A DNA stretch of 64,000 nt from positions 62,001 through 126,000 of the forward strand of contig NZ_CP183303.1 of NCBI RefSeq assembly GCF_048541585.1, in the 5' to 3' direction. The position numbers and the translations under genes were made by a program. Of this stretch, positions 1 to 8,617 are shown piece by piece. Position 1 is the stretch's first letter. Every line of letters begins with the position of its first letter. Under the pieces are notes generated by a model. It was not told where the DNA came from. It worked only from the letters and a program-made list of their open reading frames with translations, and ran no database searches. The DNA is from Legionella_C sp048541585 (GTDB lineage: Bacteria; Pseudomonadota; Gammaproteobacteria; Legionellales; Legionellaceae).

Positions 1-25
1 TGAGTTAATTTCTTATTATCTTATG

Positions 26-1342
26 TCATGCTAAAGCAGGACTACATAGTTTATCTTCTTCCTCTTTGCTCTCTAGTTTTTGTTTTAATTTATATTCATT
101 TAAAAGTACTAATGCTTTTTCAAATAAATGTTCAATTAATTCGGTTTTAACATCTAAAGAGCCATCGTTTTCTATAATAGCTGTAGTGACACCATTTAAA
201 AATTCTGTAAACAATTCGCTTTGCTTTTCTGGAGAGTCTCCTTTAGCAACAATAGCCTGAGTAACTTCATAAGCAAGTTGTTTAATGGGCGTATTTTTTA
301 ATTCAGACTTAGTATGACTTAGTACTTTTGATAAAGCGTCTAAGTTAAAAAATCGATGAGGATTTAACCCAGCAAGTCCTAATTCTTTTTCCTTTTGTAA
401 GCCGGGCGAGGATAAGTTATTAATAGACGGTATTATCAAAGGTGTACCGTTATCTGATAAATTTAAAGAATTGTTAATAACATTTTGATTATCAGCAATG
501 GGGCTAGCTACTCTCTGAAAGAAAACCTCTAACCAATTAGCAGTTAATTCAACATTAATATCATCTTCAGGAAATCCATATATAGCATGATTTTTCTGAT
601 GCGAAAGATAATTTTTCATCGCCTCAAAAGGTTTGGGCATTTTACCCGGATAAATAATAAAATTATAATCTAGTGCTATTGCCAGCCATATTACTGCTGC
701 TGTTTCTTCAATTAAATAGTCTTTAGAACGCGTTAGCCATAAATCATAATCGGCCTCATCTTCATGTCTCTTAGCAAACTCATTTGCTGATAAATTAATA
801 CTACTTTGCAGCTCAGAATCTAATTGGCAAAGTTTTTCTAATGCCAATTGTTTTTTTTCATAGATAGAATGTTTTAACCAATCTTGCCATCTAATTATTT
901 GAAAGCCTAAATCATTGGTTTGTGCCATTTCATTTATAACTTTAATTTTTTCAGAAGTGCTCAGATCACCATAGAGGGTATTGAATTTTGTAACAGATAA
1001 TCCAAGGGGCTTTAAAAAGTATTGTAAATGGTCTTCAAAATAGTTAGACCCCAAATCATTTGCTTGCTGTTTTAATTCTTTTTCAACGGTAGGATCTTTT
1101 TCGTCTTTTAAATTGTGCCAGTGTATTTCATCTGCAATAAGAAAAGTAACTAATTTGTGCGGGCTTTGCAGTGCCTGGTTTATGATAGCTTCTAAATATT
1201 TATTTTGGCAAAACTCGTTACCTTTGATACTTAATAATACAAGACTTGTTGTTTCTTGTAATGAATTTTTAAATAAAGATTTTGTTTTACCATTAAATTT
1301 AGCCGCAATAAACTTGTTATTTTTTGGGCCTTTGACTCTCAT
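26..1342 (-). CDS. Probable cyclodipeptide synthase (XYP-type) with C-terminal extension
   Basis: Cyclodipeptide synthases join two aminoacyl groups taken from charged tRNAs into a diketopiperazine. The family's landmarks are visible in the first 275 residues: a candidate nucleophile Ser38 at the end of a hydrophobic strand (LVLLSIKGN), a strand-plus-acid stretch at 68-77 (LIADEIHWHN), the Tyr209/Glu213 pair in DYLIEE, and Tyr231-Pro232 in IIYPGKMP. These match AlbC Ser37, Tyr178/Glu182 and Tyr202, and the Tyr-Pro identifies the XYP rather than the NYH subgroup; position 40 in AlbC numbering is Gly. The family is usually 220-250 residues. This protein is 438, with about 160 extra helical residues and an acidic EEED stretch close to the C terminus. 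A GAGG ribosome site sits 5 bases before the ATG. The product cannot be predicted, and downstream neighbours lie outside the window. Confidence 0.72.
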   Translation of the reverse strand: MRVKGPKNNKFIAAKFNGKTKSLFKNSLQETTSLVLLSIKGNEFCQNKYLEAIINQALQSPHKLVTFLIADEIHWHNLKDEKDPTVEKELKQQANDLGSNYFEDHLQYFLKPLGLSVTKFNTLYGDLSTSEKIKVINEMAQTNDLGFQIIRWQDWLKHSIYEKKQLALEKLCQLDSELQSSINLSANEFAKRHEDEADYDLWLTRSKDYLIEETAAVIWLAIALDYNFIIYPGKMPKPFEAMKNYLSHQKNHAIYGFPEDDINVELTANWLEVFFQRVASPIADNQNVINNSLNLSDNGTPLIIPSINNLSSPGLQKEKELGLAGLNPHRFFNLDALSKVLSHTKSELKNTPIKQLAYEVTQAIVAKGDSPEKQSELFTEFLNGVTTAIIENDGSLDVKTELIEHLFEKALVLLNEYKLKQKLESKEEEDKLCSPALA

Positions 1343-1667
1343 TTTTACCTCAGCCGGAATAATTATTTATTAAATAAAAAGTCTAGAAATTATCGTTCTA
1401 CTTTTTTTAATAAAACTTAAAATTCTTGAACAATATTTTAATGTAATTATTTTTTAGAAAATTTTGCTAATTGAAAGGTTGATAAGGGTAGGAGAAAACT
1501 GGTCAATAATCAATATATTTGTTTAAATATACGGTAGAAAATACGACGAAAATCAATAAATTTGATTTTATTATGCACTGGAATAGCAAATTTGTTCAAA
1601 CTTGGTTAAATTATAGCGTTTAATGGTTTATTTATTTATTTCTACACTAGTTAAGTTAGGCTAAACA
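1343..1667. other. AT-rich divergent intergenic region
   Basis: This 325-base gap separates the start of the cyclodipeptide synthase gene from the start of the sensor kinase gene, so it should hold both promoters. It is very AT-rich. I see no convincing -35/-10 pair, no repeat and no small gene in it. Confidence 0.5.
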
Positions 1668-2879
1668 ATGGATTTTGATAATATCAGTGCTCTTAAAAAA
1701 ATTATTAACGAGAAAGAATTAGAAATTAAAAGTTTAAAAAATAATTTAGAGTTTGAACGCAAACAATTTCAAAATAATCTACAAGATTTACAAGACTATT
1801 ATGAAAGTATTTTAGCTTTAATGCCTGGACATGTTTACTGGCTAGATAGAAATAATGTTTTTTTAGGTTGTAATGATTTGCAAGCGCGCAATGCACGCTT
1901 AGTATCACGTAAGGATATTGTTGGCAAAACTAATTACGATATGCCTTGGTGCGATCAAGCGGAGGAATTAAATAGGGTTAATAACTTGGTGATGGAGTCA
2001 GGAGAGCCACATATTACTGAAGAATATGCAGTAATGGCCAATGGTATGACTATTTATCTCTCTAATAAGACGCCCCTACGTAATAAAAATAATCAAGTTA
2101 TTGGTGTCTTAGGGGTATCCATTGATATAACCGAGCGGAAAAAAATGGAAGTAGCGTTACGACGAGCTAAGGAGAGAGCTGAACTTGCTAATCAAATAAA
2201 AACAGAATTTATTGCCAACATAGGACATGATATTTTAGAGCCTTTAAAAGGTATTTGTGCGCTTTCAACCCATTTAGAGACACAAGTCAATCAGCTACAA
2301 GCACGCCAGCAAGCATGTTGGATAAAGAAAAGTAGCGTCCAATTACTGCGGATAATTGAGCAAATTTCAGATAATTTAGTTATAGAGCAAGCTAACAATA
2401 ATGAGCTTAATCAAGAAGTAGCTGACTTAAATAAGATAGTTGAGGATATTTATCAACTATATTATCCAGCTATCAAAATGAAAAACCTTGATTTTTATAT
2501 AGAAATAGAGGCTTGTCTTCCCATTTTTTTGACTGATAGGGTAAAACTACATCGTATTTTAATGAACTTAATAACTAATGCATTGTCTTATACACAGTCA
2601 GGTTCTATAACTCTTAAAATAGAAACGCTGGTACAAGATCTAACTTATATTCAGTTAAAATTTAGTATTATTGATACCGGAAATGGTATACCTTGTGAAA
2701 TACAAAATTATTTAAATAATGTTAACTTTGCGCAAATAAGTCATTATGATTCATTTGGCCAAAATTTATGTATTGCGCAAAAGTATATTGGCTTACTAGG
2801 TGGAGAGTTAAATATATTATCCGAGCCTGGTCAGGGTTCAATCGTTTGTTTTACTGTTTTTTTAAAAGTAAAAGATTAG
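1668..2879 (+). CDS. PAS-domain sensor histidine kinase (orphan)
   Basis: A cytoplasmic two-component kinase; no membrane segment is present. Residues 1-45 form a charged coiled coil. A PAS domain spans about 45-160 and ends in the usual ITERKK. The phosphorylation site is His187 in IGHDILEP, an H-box close to the common SHDIRTPL. The ATP-binding domain covers about 285-400, with Asn304 of the N box (NLITNAL), DTGNGI at 336-341 and a G2-type GG plus GQGS near the end. There is no receiver domain and no adjacent response regulator, so the partner is unknown. The gene converges on apaH with a 4-base gap. The signal sensed by the PAS domain cannot be told from sequence. Confidence 0.85.
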   Translation: MDFDNISALKKIINEKELEIKSLKNNLEFERKQFQNNLQDLQDYYESILALMPGHVYWLDRNNVFLGCNDLQARNARLVSRKDIVGKTNYDMPWCDQAEELNRVNNLVMESGEPHITEEYAVMANGMTIYLSNKTPLRNKNNQVIGVLGVSIDITERKKMEVALRRAKERAELANQIKTEFIANIGHDILEPLKGICALSTHLETQVNQLQARQQACWIKKSSVQLLRIIEQISDNLVIEQANNNELNQEVADLNKIVEDIYQLYYPAIKMKNLDFYIEIEACLPIFLTDRVKLHRILMNLITNALSYTQSGSITLKIETLVQDLTYIQLKFSIIDTGNGIPCEIQNYLNNVNFAQISHYDSFGQNLCIAQKYIGLLGGELNILSEPGQGSIVCFTVFLKVKD

Positions 2880-2883
2880 TAAA

Positions 2884-3714
2884 TTAATTAAATGATTTAA
2901 CACTTAGGCCAGGTACAGAAAAGCGTTTTCTATCATAAAGGCGTAAAGCTGTAAGATGCCCGCCCCACAGGCAGCCTGTATCCAATGCATAGATATGAGG
3001 ATCTGGACACCTACCTTGTAAAGCTGCCCAATGGCCAAAAATAATATCAGCATCAATTACGGGACGATTAGGCAGAGCAAACCATGGCATAGCCGTTGGC
3101 GGTGCTTGCTTAATAGTTCCTTTATAATCTAGAAGTAACTCTCCCTGCATGCCACAAAAACGCATACGAGTAAAGTAATTGGTAATGACGCGCCAGCGCT
3201 CAAATTCCTTAAGATCAGCTGACCATCGATTTGGTAAATTTCCATATATATGATTTAAATAAGCGATATAATTTTCGCCCTGTAAAATAGTTTCAAGCTC
3301 TTGAGCGCATGCTCTAGCAGTTGCTAAATCCCATATGGGTGCTATGCCTGCATGACACATAACAACCTTATAGTTCTCACTAATGTAGAGAAAATGTTGT
3401 TTACGTAACCAATGGCCCAATTCATAGCGATCATCGGCAAATAAAATAGGCTTTAAAGTATCATCCTTATTGTTTTTATACGAATTACCAAAGAGTTTAT
3501 TTAGCAAATGCAAATCATGATTGCCTAAAGTAATATAAGGTTTAAGAGGTAAATTTTTAATAAATCGAAGTACTTCTAAAGATTGTGGGCCACGATTAAC
3601 TAAATCGCCTACAAGCCAAAGTCTATCAGAGCGTTCATTAAACTGAATATGATTAAGTAAACGCATTAAAGGTTCATAACAGCCCTGTATGTCACCAATG
3701 GCATAATCAACCAC
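2884..3714 (-). CDS. apaH: Bis(5'-nucleosyl)-tetraphosphatase, symmetrical
   Basis: ApaH hydrolyses diadenosine tetraphosphate symmetrically to two ADP. The calcineurin-like metal motifs are all present near the N terminus: GDIQG at 7-11, GDLVNRGP and then GNHDLH. The length of 276 residues is normal for the family. The start overlaps the end of the upstream gene by 8 bases, and rsmA lies before that, which recalls the enterobacterial rsmA-apaG-apaH order. Here apaG is missing and an unrelated gene occupies its place. Confidence 0.95.
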   Translation of the reverse strand: MVDYAIGDIQGCYEPLMRLLNHIQFNERSDRLWLVGDLVNRGPQSLEVLRFIKNLPLKPYITLGNHDLHLLNKLFGNSYKNNKDDTLKPILFADDRYELGHWLRKQHFLYISENYKVVMCHAGIAPIWDLATARACAQELETILQGENYIAYLNHIYGNLPNRWSADLKEFERWRVITNYFTRMRFCGMQGELLLDYKGTIKQAPPTAMPWFALPNRPVIDADIIFGHWAALQGRCPDPHIYALDTGCLWGGHLTALRLYDRKRFSVPGLSVKSFN

Positions 3715-5071
3715 GCGAGGTTATTCCAGAGTTTAACTTAGGATCAGGTTGTTCGGTTGCGGTATTTATTTGCCATTGCCCAGATTTATTAAGTACTTGT
3801 AGAGATGTAGTCAAGTTAGGTTTCTCTAAAGCTGTAAAATGACTAGAAGACTGTGCTGAATGAATAAGTTCTATGGCAGACCATGTTGCTACTTTTCCGG
3901 TATTTAAATTGTGAACGGATACACTATTAGGTAAAGCTATTGCGTAACCACTAAATACTACACCGCTATGCATTTGCTTGGTTTTATTTTGTTCAAAACG
4001 AGCTTCAATATTGCCATCTGGTCCAATTTGATGGAGTTTTAAAGATAAAAAGCCATTGCGGGCTGCTTGCCAATTTTTATATTCAGGGTGCTCACGTACA
4101 AACCATTTAAATATTTCCGGTGACATAAGTAGGCCACCAGGAACCATAAATAGTGGTGCTTTATTAATCATAATAATACGTGACTCTAAGGATTTACCGA
4201 GCCACTGGATGAATTGTACCCCTATTTGTTGCTCTATTTCGCTAACAGATTCAGGTACAAACCCTGCAAAAGTTCCAGCTCTACCATAACGATTATTTCT
4301 ATTACTATTTAATTTAAAATTCAATTGGTTGAGATATCGTTGCAATGCTATAGCATCGGCTCGAATTAGTATAGCGCCTAAGGTGCCGGCTGAGTAAGGA
4401 TCTTCATTAAGTAATGCTAGCCAAACAGCAAGTACTTGTGAGTCTGAAGCAATCCAAGTAAACCCGCTGTTGGGCATTAAAGCGCGTGCTAAAAGGATGT
4501 TTAAACGTCGACGTAAGTCAATATTTGCTTCTTTTTGAAAGTTATAACTATAATGGCTGCCTACAGATACTAAATTTTCTAATAAAGGGTTCCATAATTT
4601 TAAAAATTGGCCATTGTTATCATAAAGTTCAACTTGATAATCAATTTGAATTTTACCAATGCCTTGTAATAAAGCAGCAGAGTATAAGGCATATTGCCAT
4701 AATCTTTGCTCTTCTGAATAATTAGCATCGTCTTCTAATAGGACAAAATTTTTAAATAAATTAAGTGCAGACTCCGTACGATTAAGCGCGTAATCTAATA
4801 AACCACCTAACTGTGAATAATAAGTATTTGAGGCTTCTGGCAAAACTTGAACATAATTAATTAGATTTTGAATAATGCTTAAACAAAGGCTATCGAAACG
4901 AGCTTGTTCTAACGAACAGGTCGTACGAATTTGTTGAAGTAGAGACGCTCGCTTTTCTTCAGCAAGAATCTCTTCTGCAGACATAATACGTATTAAATCC
5001 TTTAATGGTTTCTGCCCAGATCCCTTTTTACCATTTCGATGAAACAAGTTAATCTCCAAAAATTTAGCCAT
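3707..5071 (-). CDS. TraI_2/MobH-like protein with degenerate HD site
   Basis: The 454-residue protein resembles the relaxases of integrative conjugative elements (MobH, TraI_2 N-terminal plus TraI_2_C winged-helix domain), not a housekeeping enzyme. Residues 75-165 follow the family pattern, with GGLLDYAL at 89-96, a tryptophan/ALL helix at 125-135 and IGK at 138-140. Yet the metal-binding residues appear to be gone: the expected His-His is Tyr84-Tyr85, the His after GGLLD is Tyr94, and the HD dyad (normally ALLHDIGK) is Gln136-Gly137. A C-terminal part at about 270-360 (FIQWLG, LFMVPGGLLMSPEIFK) resembles the TraI_2_C domain. No other transfer gene is nearby; it sits between rsmA and apaH in one operon. 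It is probably a domesticated, catalytically dead derivative with an unknown role. Confidence 0.6.
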   Translation of the reverse strand: MAKFLEINLFHRNGKKGSGQKPLKDLIRIMSAEEILAEEKRASLLQQIRTTCSLEQARFDSLCLSIIQNLINYVQVLPEASNTYYSQLGGLLDYALNRTESALNLFKNFVLLEDDANYSEEQRLWQYALYSAALLQGIGKIQIDYQVELYDNNGQFLKLWNPLLENLVSVGSHYSYNFQKEANIDLRRRLNILLARALMPNSGFTWIASDSQVLAVWLALLNEDPYSAGTLGAILIRADAIALQRYLNQLNFKLNSNRNNRYGRAGTFAGFVPESVSEIEQQIGVQFIQWLGKSLESRIIMINKAPLFMVPGGLLMSPEIFKWFVREHPEYKNWQAARNGFLSLKLHQIGPDGNIEARFEQNKTKQMHSGVVFSGYAIALPNSVSVHNLNTGKVATWSAIELIHSAQSSSHFTALEKPNLTTSLQVLNKSGQWQINTATEQPDPKLNSGITSRG

Positions 5072-5080
5072 AACCCTCTA

Positions 5081-5878
5081 TTAATGTTGTTGTTTAGTAA
5101 TTAAATTCGCTTTTTCTGATAAAAAATTAGCCACTTTAATATAGTTTAGTAAATTAATTTGCTCCGGTCTTTGTCTCGCATCAATTCCTAAACTACTTAA
5201 TTCGTTACTATTAATAAGTGATTTTAAATTATTAGCTAATGTTTTACGCCGCATTGAAAATGCTGTAGCCACTAATTTTTGTAACATATTAAGTTCAACA
5301 GCTGGGTAAGGGGAAACAATATGAGGTACTAATCTTACAACAGCTGATTCTACCTTAGGCTTAGGATAAAAAGCTTCTGGAGGAACATCAAATAAATAGG
5401 TTACATCACAATGATATTGCATCATTATACTTAAACGTCCATATGCTTTACCACCCGGACTGGCGGCTAATCGCTCAACAACTTCCTTTTGTAGCATAAA
5501 GTGCATATCTTTAATATTTTTGACAAATGATAATAAATGTAAAATTAAAGGGGTTGAAATATTATAAGGTAAATTACCTACTATCCGTAACTGATTTCCC
5601 CACTTAGTATAATCAATTGTTAAAGCGTCAGCACCTATAATTTGTAATGGTGCGCCTTTAAAATGATTAGCCAAAAATAATTGTAAGTCTCTATCAATCT
5701 CAACTACTGATAATTTCTGCAAATGCTGTAGTAGTAAGCGAGTTAATGCGCCTTTTCCAGGCCCAATTTCTAAAACGTTATCTGCCGAGTGTAGATAAAG
5801 TGCATTAATAATATTTTCAATAACACCTTGATCTTGTAAAAAATTCTGCCCAAAACGCTTTCTTGGCTTATGATTCAC
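5081..5878 (-). CDS. rsmA: 16S rRNA (adenine1518/1519-N6) dimethyltransferase
   Basis: RsmA (KsgA) dimethylates two adjacent adenosines in the 3' terminal hairpin of 16S rRNA late in 30S assembly. The start MNHKPRKRFGQNFL is diagnostic. The SAM-binding loop is VLEIGPGKGALT at about 37-48 and the catalytic motif is GNLPYNIS. At 265 residues it is full length. It is the first gene of the cluster, 9 bases ahead of the MobH-like gene. Confidence 0.96.
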   Translation of the reverse strand: MNHKPRKRFGQNFLQDQGVIENIINALYLHSADNVLEIGPGKGALTRLLLQHLQKLSVVEIDRDLQLFLANHFKGAPLQIIGADALTIDYTKWGNQLRIVGNLPYNISTPLILHLLSFVKNIKDMHFMLQKEVVERLAASPGGKAYGRLSIMMQYHCDVTYLFDVPPEAFYPKPKVESAVVRLVPHIVSPYPAVELNMLQKLVATAFSMRRKTLANNLKSLINSNELSSLGIDARQRPEQINLLNYIKVANFLSEKANLITKQQH

Positions 5879-6069
5879 TTAACTACCTCAAACAACCTTA
5901 TTATACAGGAAAATTATGATTTTTAGCTACCAAACTGATATTCTGCCTATTTAAAACTAGTTTATACTAAATTTACTTTTGCTAGAGAAGTTTAATAATT
6001 AGGAAAAATTATTGCTACTAGCTAATAATACAACTATGCTAATTTTAAATTTGATTACCTAACTTGTAC

Positions 6070-6792
6070 ATGTTAAGCCACTTATTAGAATTAAGACAGC
6101 GTGCTTTACTAGTGATGGTTGTATTTATAAGCTTATTTATACTTTTTTTTTATTTTGCCAATCCTTTATTTTACTGGCTAGTAAAGCCATTATTGTCTAC
6201 TTTGCCACCTGATAATTTTATTATTGCCACTCAAATTACGGCTCCTGTTTTAGTACCACTTAGTCTAGCAGCTAATATAGCCTTACTTTGTACAGCACCA
6301 GTTGCCATTTATCACCTATGGCGGTTTGCGGCACCAGGACTTTATGCAAATGAGCGACAAAAATTAGGCAGTACTATCTTATTAAGTGTCTTATTATTTG
6401 TGATAGGCGTAGTATTTTGTTTTTATATTGTACTGCCGTTTATGTTTCAATTTTTTACAAAAGCGGTACCGTTAGCTGTTAAGATAATGCCAGATATGAC
6501 AAGTACATTAGATTTTATTACGCGAATGTTATTATTGTTTGGTTTTTGCTTTCAAGTCCCTTTAATTTGTTTAACACTAGTTAATCTAAATTTGATAACA
6601 ATTGCTACTTTACGGCAAATTAGACCATATATTATTGTTAGTGCCTTTATTATTGGTATGTTATTAACGCCTCCCGATGTTTTATCCCAGGTAATCCTAG
6701 CTGTTCCTTTATGTCTATTATATGAATTTGGTATTATTCTAGCCTTATACACGTCTCATTATAGAAGATCCCATAAGCAAGAGGATGCTTAA
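6070..6792 (+). CDS. tatC: Sec-independent protein translocase TatC
   Basis: TatC is the twin-arginine signal receptor in the inner membrane. The N terminus HLLELRQR is the family signature, and six hydrophobic segments follow in the 240-residue protein. I take ATG 6070; a TTG six bases upstream is in frame but no ribosome site favours it. The gene is alone here, while tatA and tatB lie about 21 kb away behind ubiB on the other strand, so the translocase is encoded at two loci. Confidence 0.93.
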   Translation: MLSHLLELRQRALLVMVVFISLFILFFYFANPLFYWLVKPLLSTLPPDNFIIATQITAPVLVPLSLAANIALLCTAPVAIYHLWRFAAPGLYANERQKLGSTILLSVLLFVIGVVFCFYIVLPFMFQFFTKAVPLAVKIMPDMTSTLDFITRMLLLFGFCFQVPLICLTLVNLNLITIATLRQIRPYIIVSAFIIGMLLTPPDVLSQVILAVPLCLLYEFGIILALYTSHYRRSHKQEDA

Positions 6793-6851
6793 GTTCATGC
6801 TTGAATGACCGATAAAAAACATGTTCTATCTTGACCACAAGGAAAGATAAC

Positions 6852-7163
6852 ATGCAAAAAGTCGCTAAATTTAATATTGGAGATTGTGTTATACATCAGC
6901 GTCATGGTTATCGGGCAGTAATTATCGATATTGATCCTCTTTTTCAAGCTTCAGGTCGACCTAATCCCCAGGCAAGTCGACGAGAGTTTGCTACGCGTAA
7001 CCCTTGGTATCGCTTACTTGTAGATAATAGTAGTCAGATGACTTATGTAGAAGAATGTCATCTATGTTTAGACCTTTTGGAAAATACAGTCGATAATCCA
7101 AAATTATCTACCTATCTTAATGAGAATGGTGGCCGCTATTGTATTAATGTAAGTAGACATTAG
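6852..7163 (+). CDS. hspQ: Heat shock protein HspQ (YccV-like)
   Basis: HspQ is a small YccV-like-fold protein. In enterobacteria it binds hemimethylated DNA and acts as a specificity factor for Lon. Supporting residues are FNIGDCVIHQRHGYRAVI at the N terminus and PWYRLLVD followed by TYVEE in the second half, in a 103-residue chain. The ATG at 6852 has a GGAAAG ribosome site 5 bases upstream; a longer frame from a TTG at 6831 has no such support. It may be read from the tatC promoter, since only 59 bases separate the two genes. Confidence 0.85.
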   Translation: MQKVAKFNIGDCVIHQRHGYRAVIIDIDPLFQASGRPNPQASRREFATRNPWYRLLVDNSSQMTYVEECHLCLDLLENTVDNPKLSTYLNENGGRYCINVSRH

Positions 7164-7203
7164 ACTTCTTGCAAAACTGCCATTGATGGCCAATCTGAAA
7201 TGC

Positions 7204-7251
7204 AAAAAGCACTTCAAAATGCTCATGTACTTTATATACACTGTGCTTTTT
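7204..7251. repeat. Dispersed hairpin repeat, copy 1
   Basis: An outer stem of AAAAAGCAC at 7204-7212 pairs with GTGCTTTTT at 7243-7251, enclosing a conserved TTCAAAATG and a weak inner stem. It lies 40 bases after hspQ and ends in a T-run, so on the + strand it could also terminate transcription. A second copy is at 10209-10258, with base changes that keep the stem paired. Confidence 0.7.
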
Positions 7252-7392
7252 CAGTGTTTTTTCATTTGACCTTGTCTCGTCACTAACAGTTTTAAAAGAA
7301 GTCTATCGAGCCTATTTACACTGCTAAATCAACACTGGCCATTAGAAAAGCTTATTCTATAATTATAAAATATAAACTAGGGAGGAGTCACA

Positions 7393-7701
7393 ATGAGCAA
7401 ATTTGAGAATAGATTAGCTTGTGTAATCAACGCCGATGGCACAATCGCGCGCGGTTATATGATAGATAATTGCGAATTCGACGGCGTTAATGAATATATT
7501 ATTACCTGGAAAATTAAACTACAAGGCGAAGCAAAAACAAACTTTTCAGGCACCATTGGTAGTTCAATGTATGAAAAAGTCTCTCCTGGCTTAATCACCG
7601 TGGGCTTAATGGAAGATCCTTTGCAGATGCAAGTACATACCTATAATCCTGATGGTACACCTGCACCTCGGCCATTTCATATAGCTGTTTTTAGAGATTA
7701 G
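7393..7701 (+). CDS. Small beta-rich protein of unknown function
   Basis: I do not recognise a named family. The 102 residues lack a signal peptide and membrane segments. The pattern VINADGTIARG near the start, a central SGTIG, and RPFHIAVF at the end recalls a loosely defined group of small beta-sandwich proteins that start with an NADGT strand and end with a PFHLAV strand; this is an impression, not a search result. A strong GGGAGGAG ribosome site precedes the ATG, suggesting good expression. It stands alone, converging on the ubiD operon. Confidence 0.6.
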   Translation: MSKFENRLACVINADGTIARGYMIDNCEFDGVNEYIITWKIKLQGEAKTNFSGTIGSSMYEKVSPGLITVGLMEDPLQMQVHTYNPDGTPAPRPFHIAVFRD

Positions 7702-7713
7702 CTTATTGTTGGT

Positions 7714-7908
7714 TTAGGTATTTCTAACCATTAGTATTAGTAAACCTACAAAAGCGATTAAAATAAGTGCTAATACACCCATAGTAAAGAAGCTTTTATT
7801 TAAATTATCCCGGCTAAATAAATCTGGTCGATATTTTATACTACGATACATCACCCAAATAATTAATGCAGCACCAACAAGACCTAAAATTTGATAAAGT
7901 GTTTCCAT
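7714..7908 (-). CDS. Small two-helix membrane protein
   Basis: A 64-residue protein with two hydrophobic helices, about 4-22 and 41-60, joined by a charged loop (YRPDLFSRDNLNK). No family is recognised. It is the last gene of the ubiD-fre unit, starts 4 bases after the fre stop, and has an AAGGAG ribosome site. The link to ubiquinone synthesis is by position only. Confidence 0.65.
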   Translation of the reverse strand: METLYQILGLVGAALIIWVMYRSIKYRPDLFSRDNLNKSFFTMGVLALILIAFVGLLILMVRNT

Positions 7909-7912
7909 GAAA

Positions 7913-8617
7913 CTACTCCTTTTTTACTTCAAAGCTAAATGCATCAGAATACATCTGATTCGCTGAAATCCCCCGTGCAACTAGCGCGTCACGAATGTCA
8001 TAAACCATATCAAAGGGGCCACCAATAACAATTTCATACTTATTTAAATCATGTGGATGTTGATTAAATACATAGTCAGCAATCTTATCTTTTAAATTGG
8101 TATTAGATAACAGAGGAAAATAGCGAAAATGATTAACATGAGATTGCCATTGTTTTACTTTTTCATCCATATATAAATCGCTTTGTGAGCGGGCACTCCA
8201 ATAAAGTTCAAATGACCTTGAATCATCAGTAGCTAATAGTTGTTCTATCATCGCTTTAATGGGTGCAAAACCAGTTCCACCAGCAATAAATAGAATAGGC
8301 GCATTTTTTTTTAATTGACTTAAATGGCAATCGCCAAAGGGTAATTTGATATTAACCGCGCCACGTTGTTTAATTTCAGCAAATAACGTTTGATTACAAC
8401 GATTTTGCTGAACATGGCGGATATGAAGCTCATACTTATGTGAACCTAATGGAGCATTGGCAATAGAATAGCTTAAATATTCATCTGCAGAAAAAATTTG
8501 CAAGTACTGGCCTGCTTCATAATCAATATAAGTACTTGGCGCCAATATTAGCTCAATTATTTTATCAGTCAGCGGGGCAATGCGCTCAATTTGCGCATTA
8601 ATTAAAGCACTTGTCAT
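7913..8617 (-). CDS. fre: NAD(P)H-flavin reductase
   Basis: Fre reduces free flavins with NAD(P)H. The FAD-type domain has YLSYSIAN (the RxYS-like motif with Leu-Ser-Tyr-Ser) and the NAD domain has LFIAGGTGFAPI. ATG 8617 overlaps the ubiD stop in an ATGA arrangement and gives 234 residues, matching E. coli Fre; the frame extends eight codons further but inside ubiD. Coupling with ubiD fits a supply of reduced FMN for making the prenylated-FMN cofactor of UbiD. Confidence 0.88.
   Translation of the reverse strand: MTSALINAQIERIAPLTDKIIELILAPSTYIDYEAGQYLQIFSADEYLSYSIANAPLGSHKYELHIRHVQQNRCNQTLFAEIKQRGAVNIKLPFGDCHLSQLKKNAPILFIAGGTGFAPIKAMIEQLLATDDSRSFELYWSARSQSDLYMDEKVKQWQSHVNHFRYFPLLSNTNLKDKIADYVFNQHPHDLNKYEIVIGGPFDMVYDIRDALVARGISANQMYSDAFSFEVKKE

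Noticed and set aside
1668..2879. Hybrid kinase with receiver domain
   Set aside because: The chain ends right after the ATPase domain; no Asp-containing receiver is encoded here or next door.
3707..5071. Part of an integrative conjugative element
   Set aside because: No integrase, coupling protein, type IV secretion gene or attachment repeat is nearby, and the flanks are rsmA and apaH.
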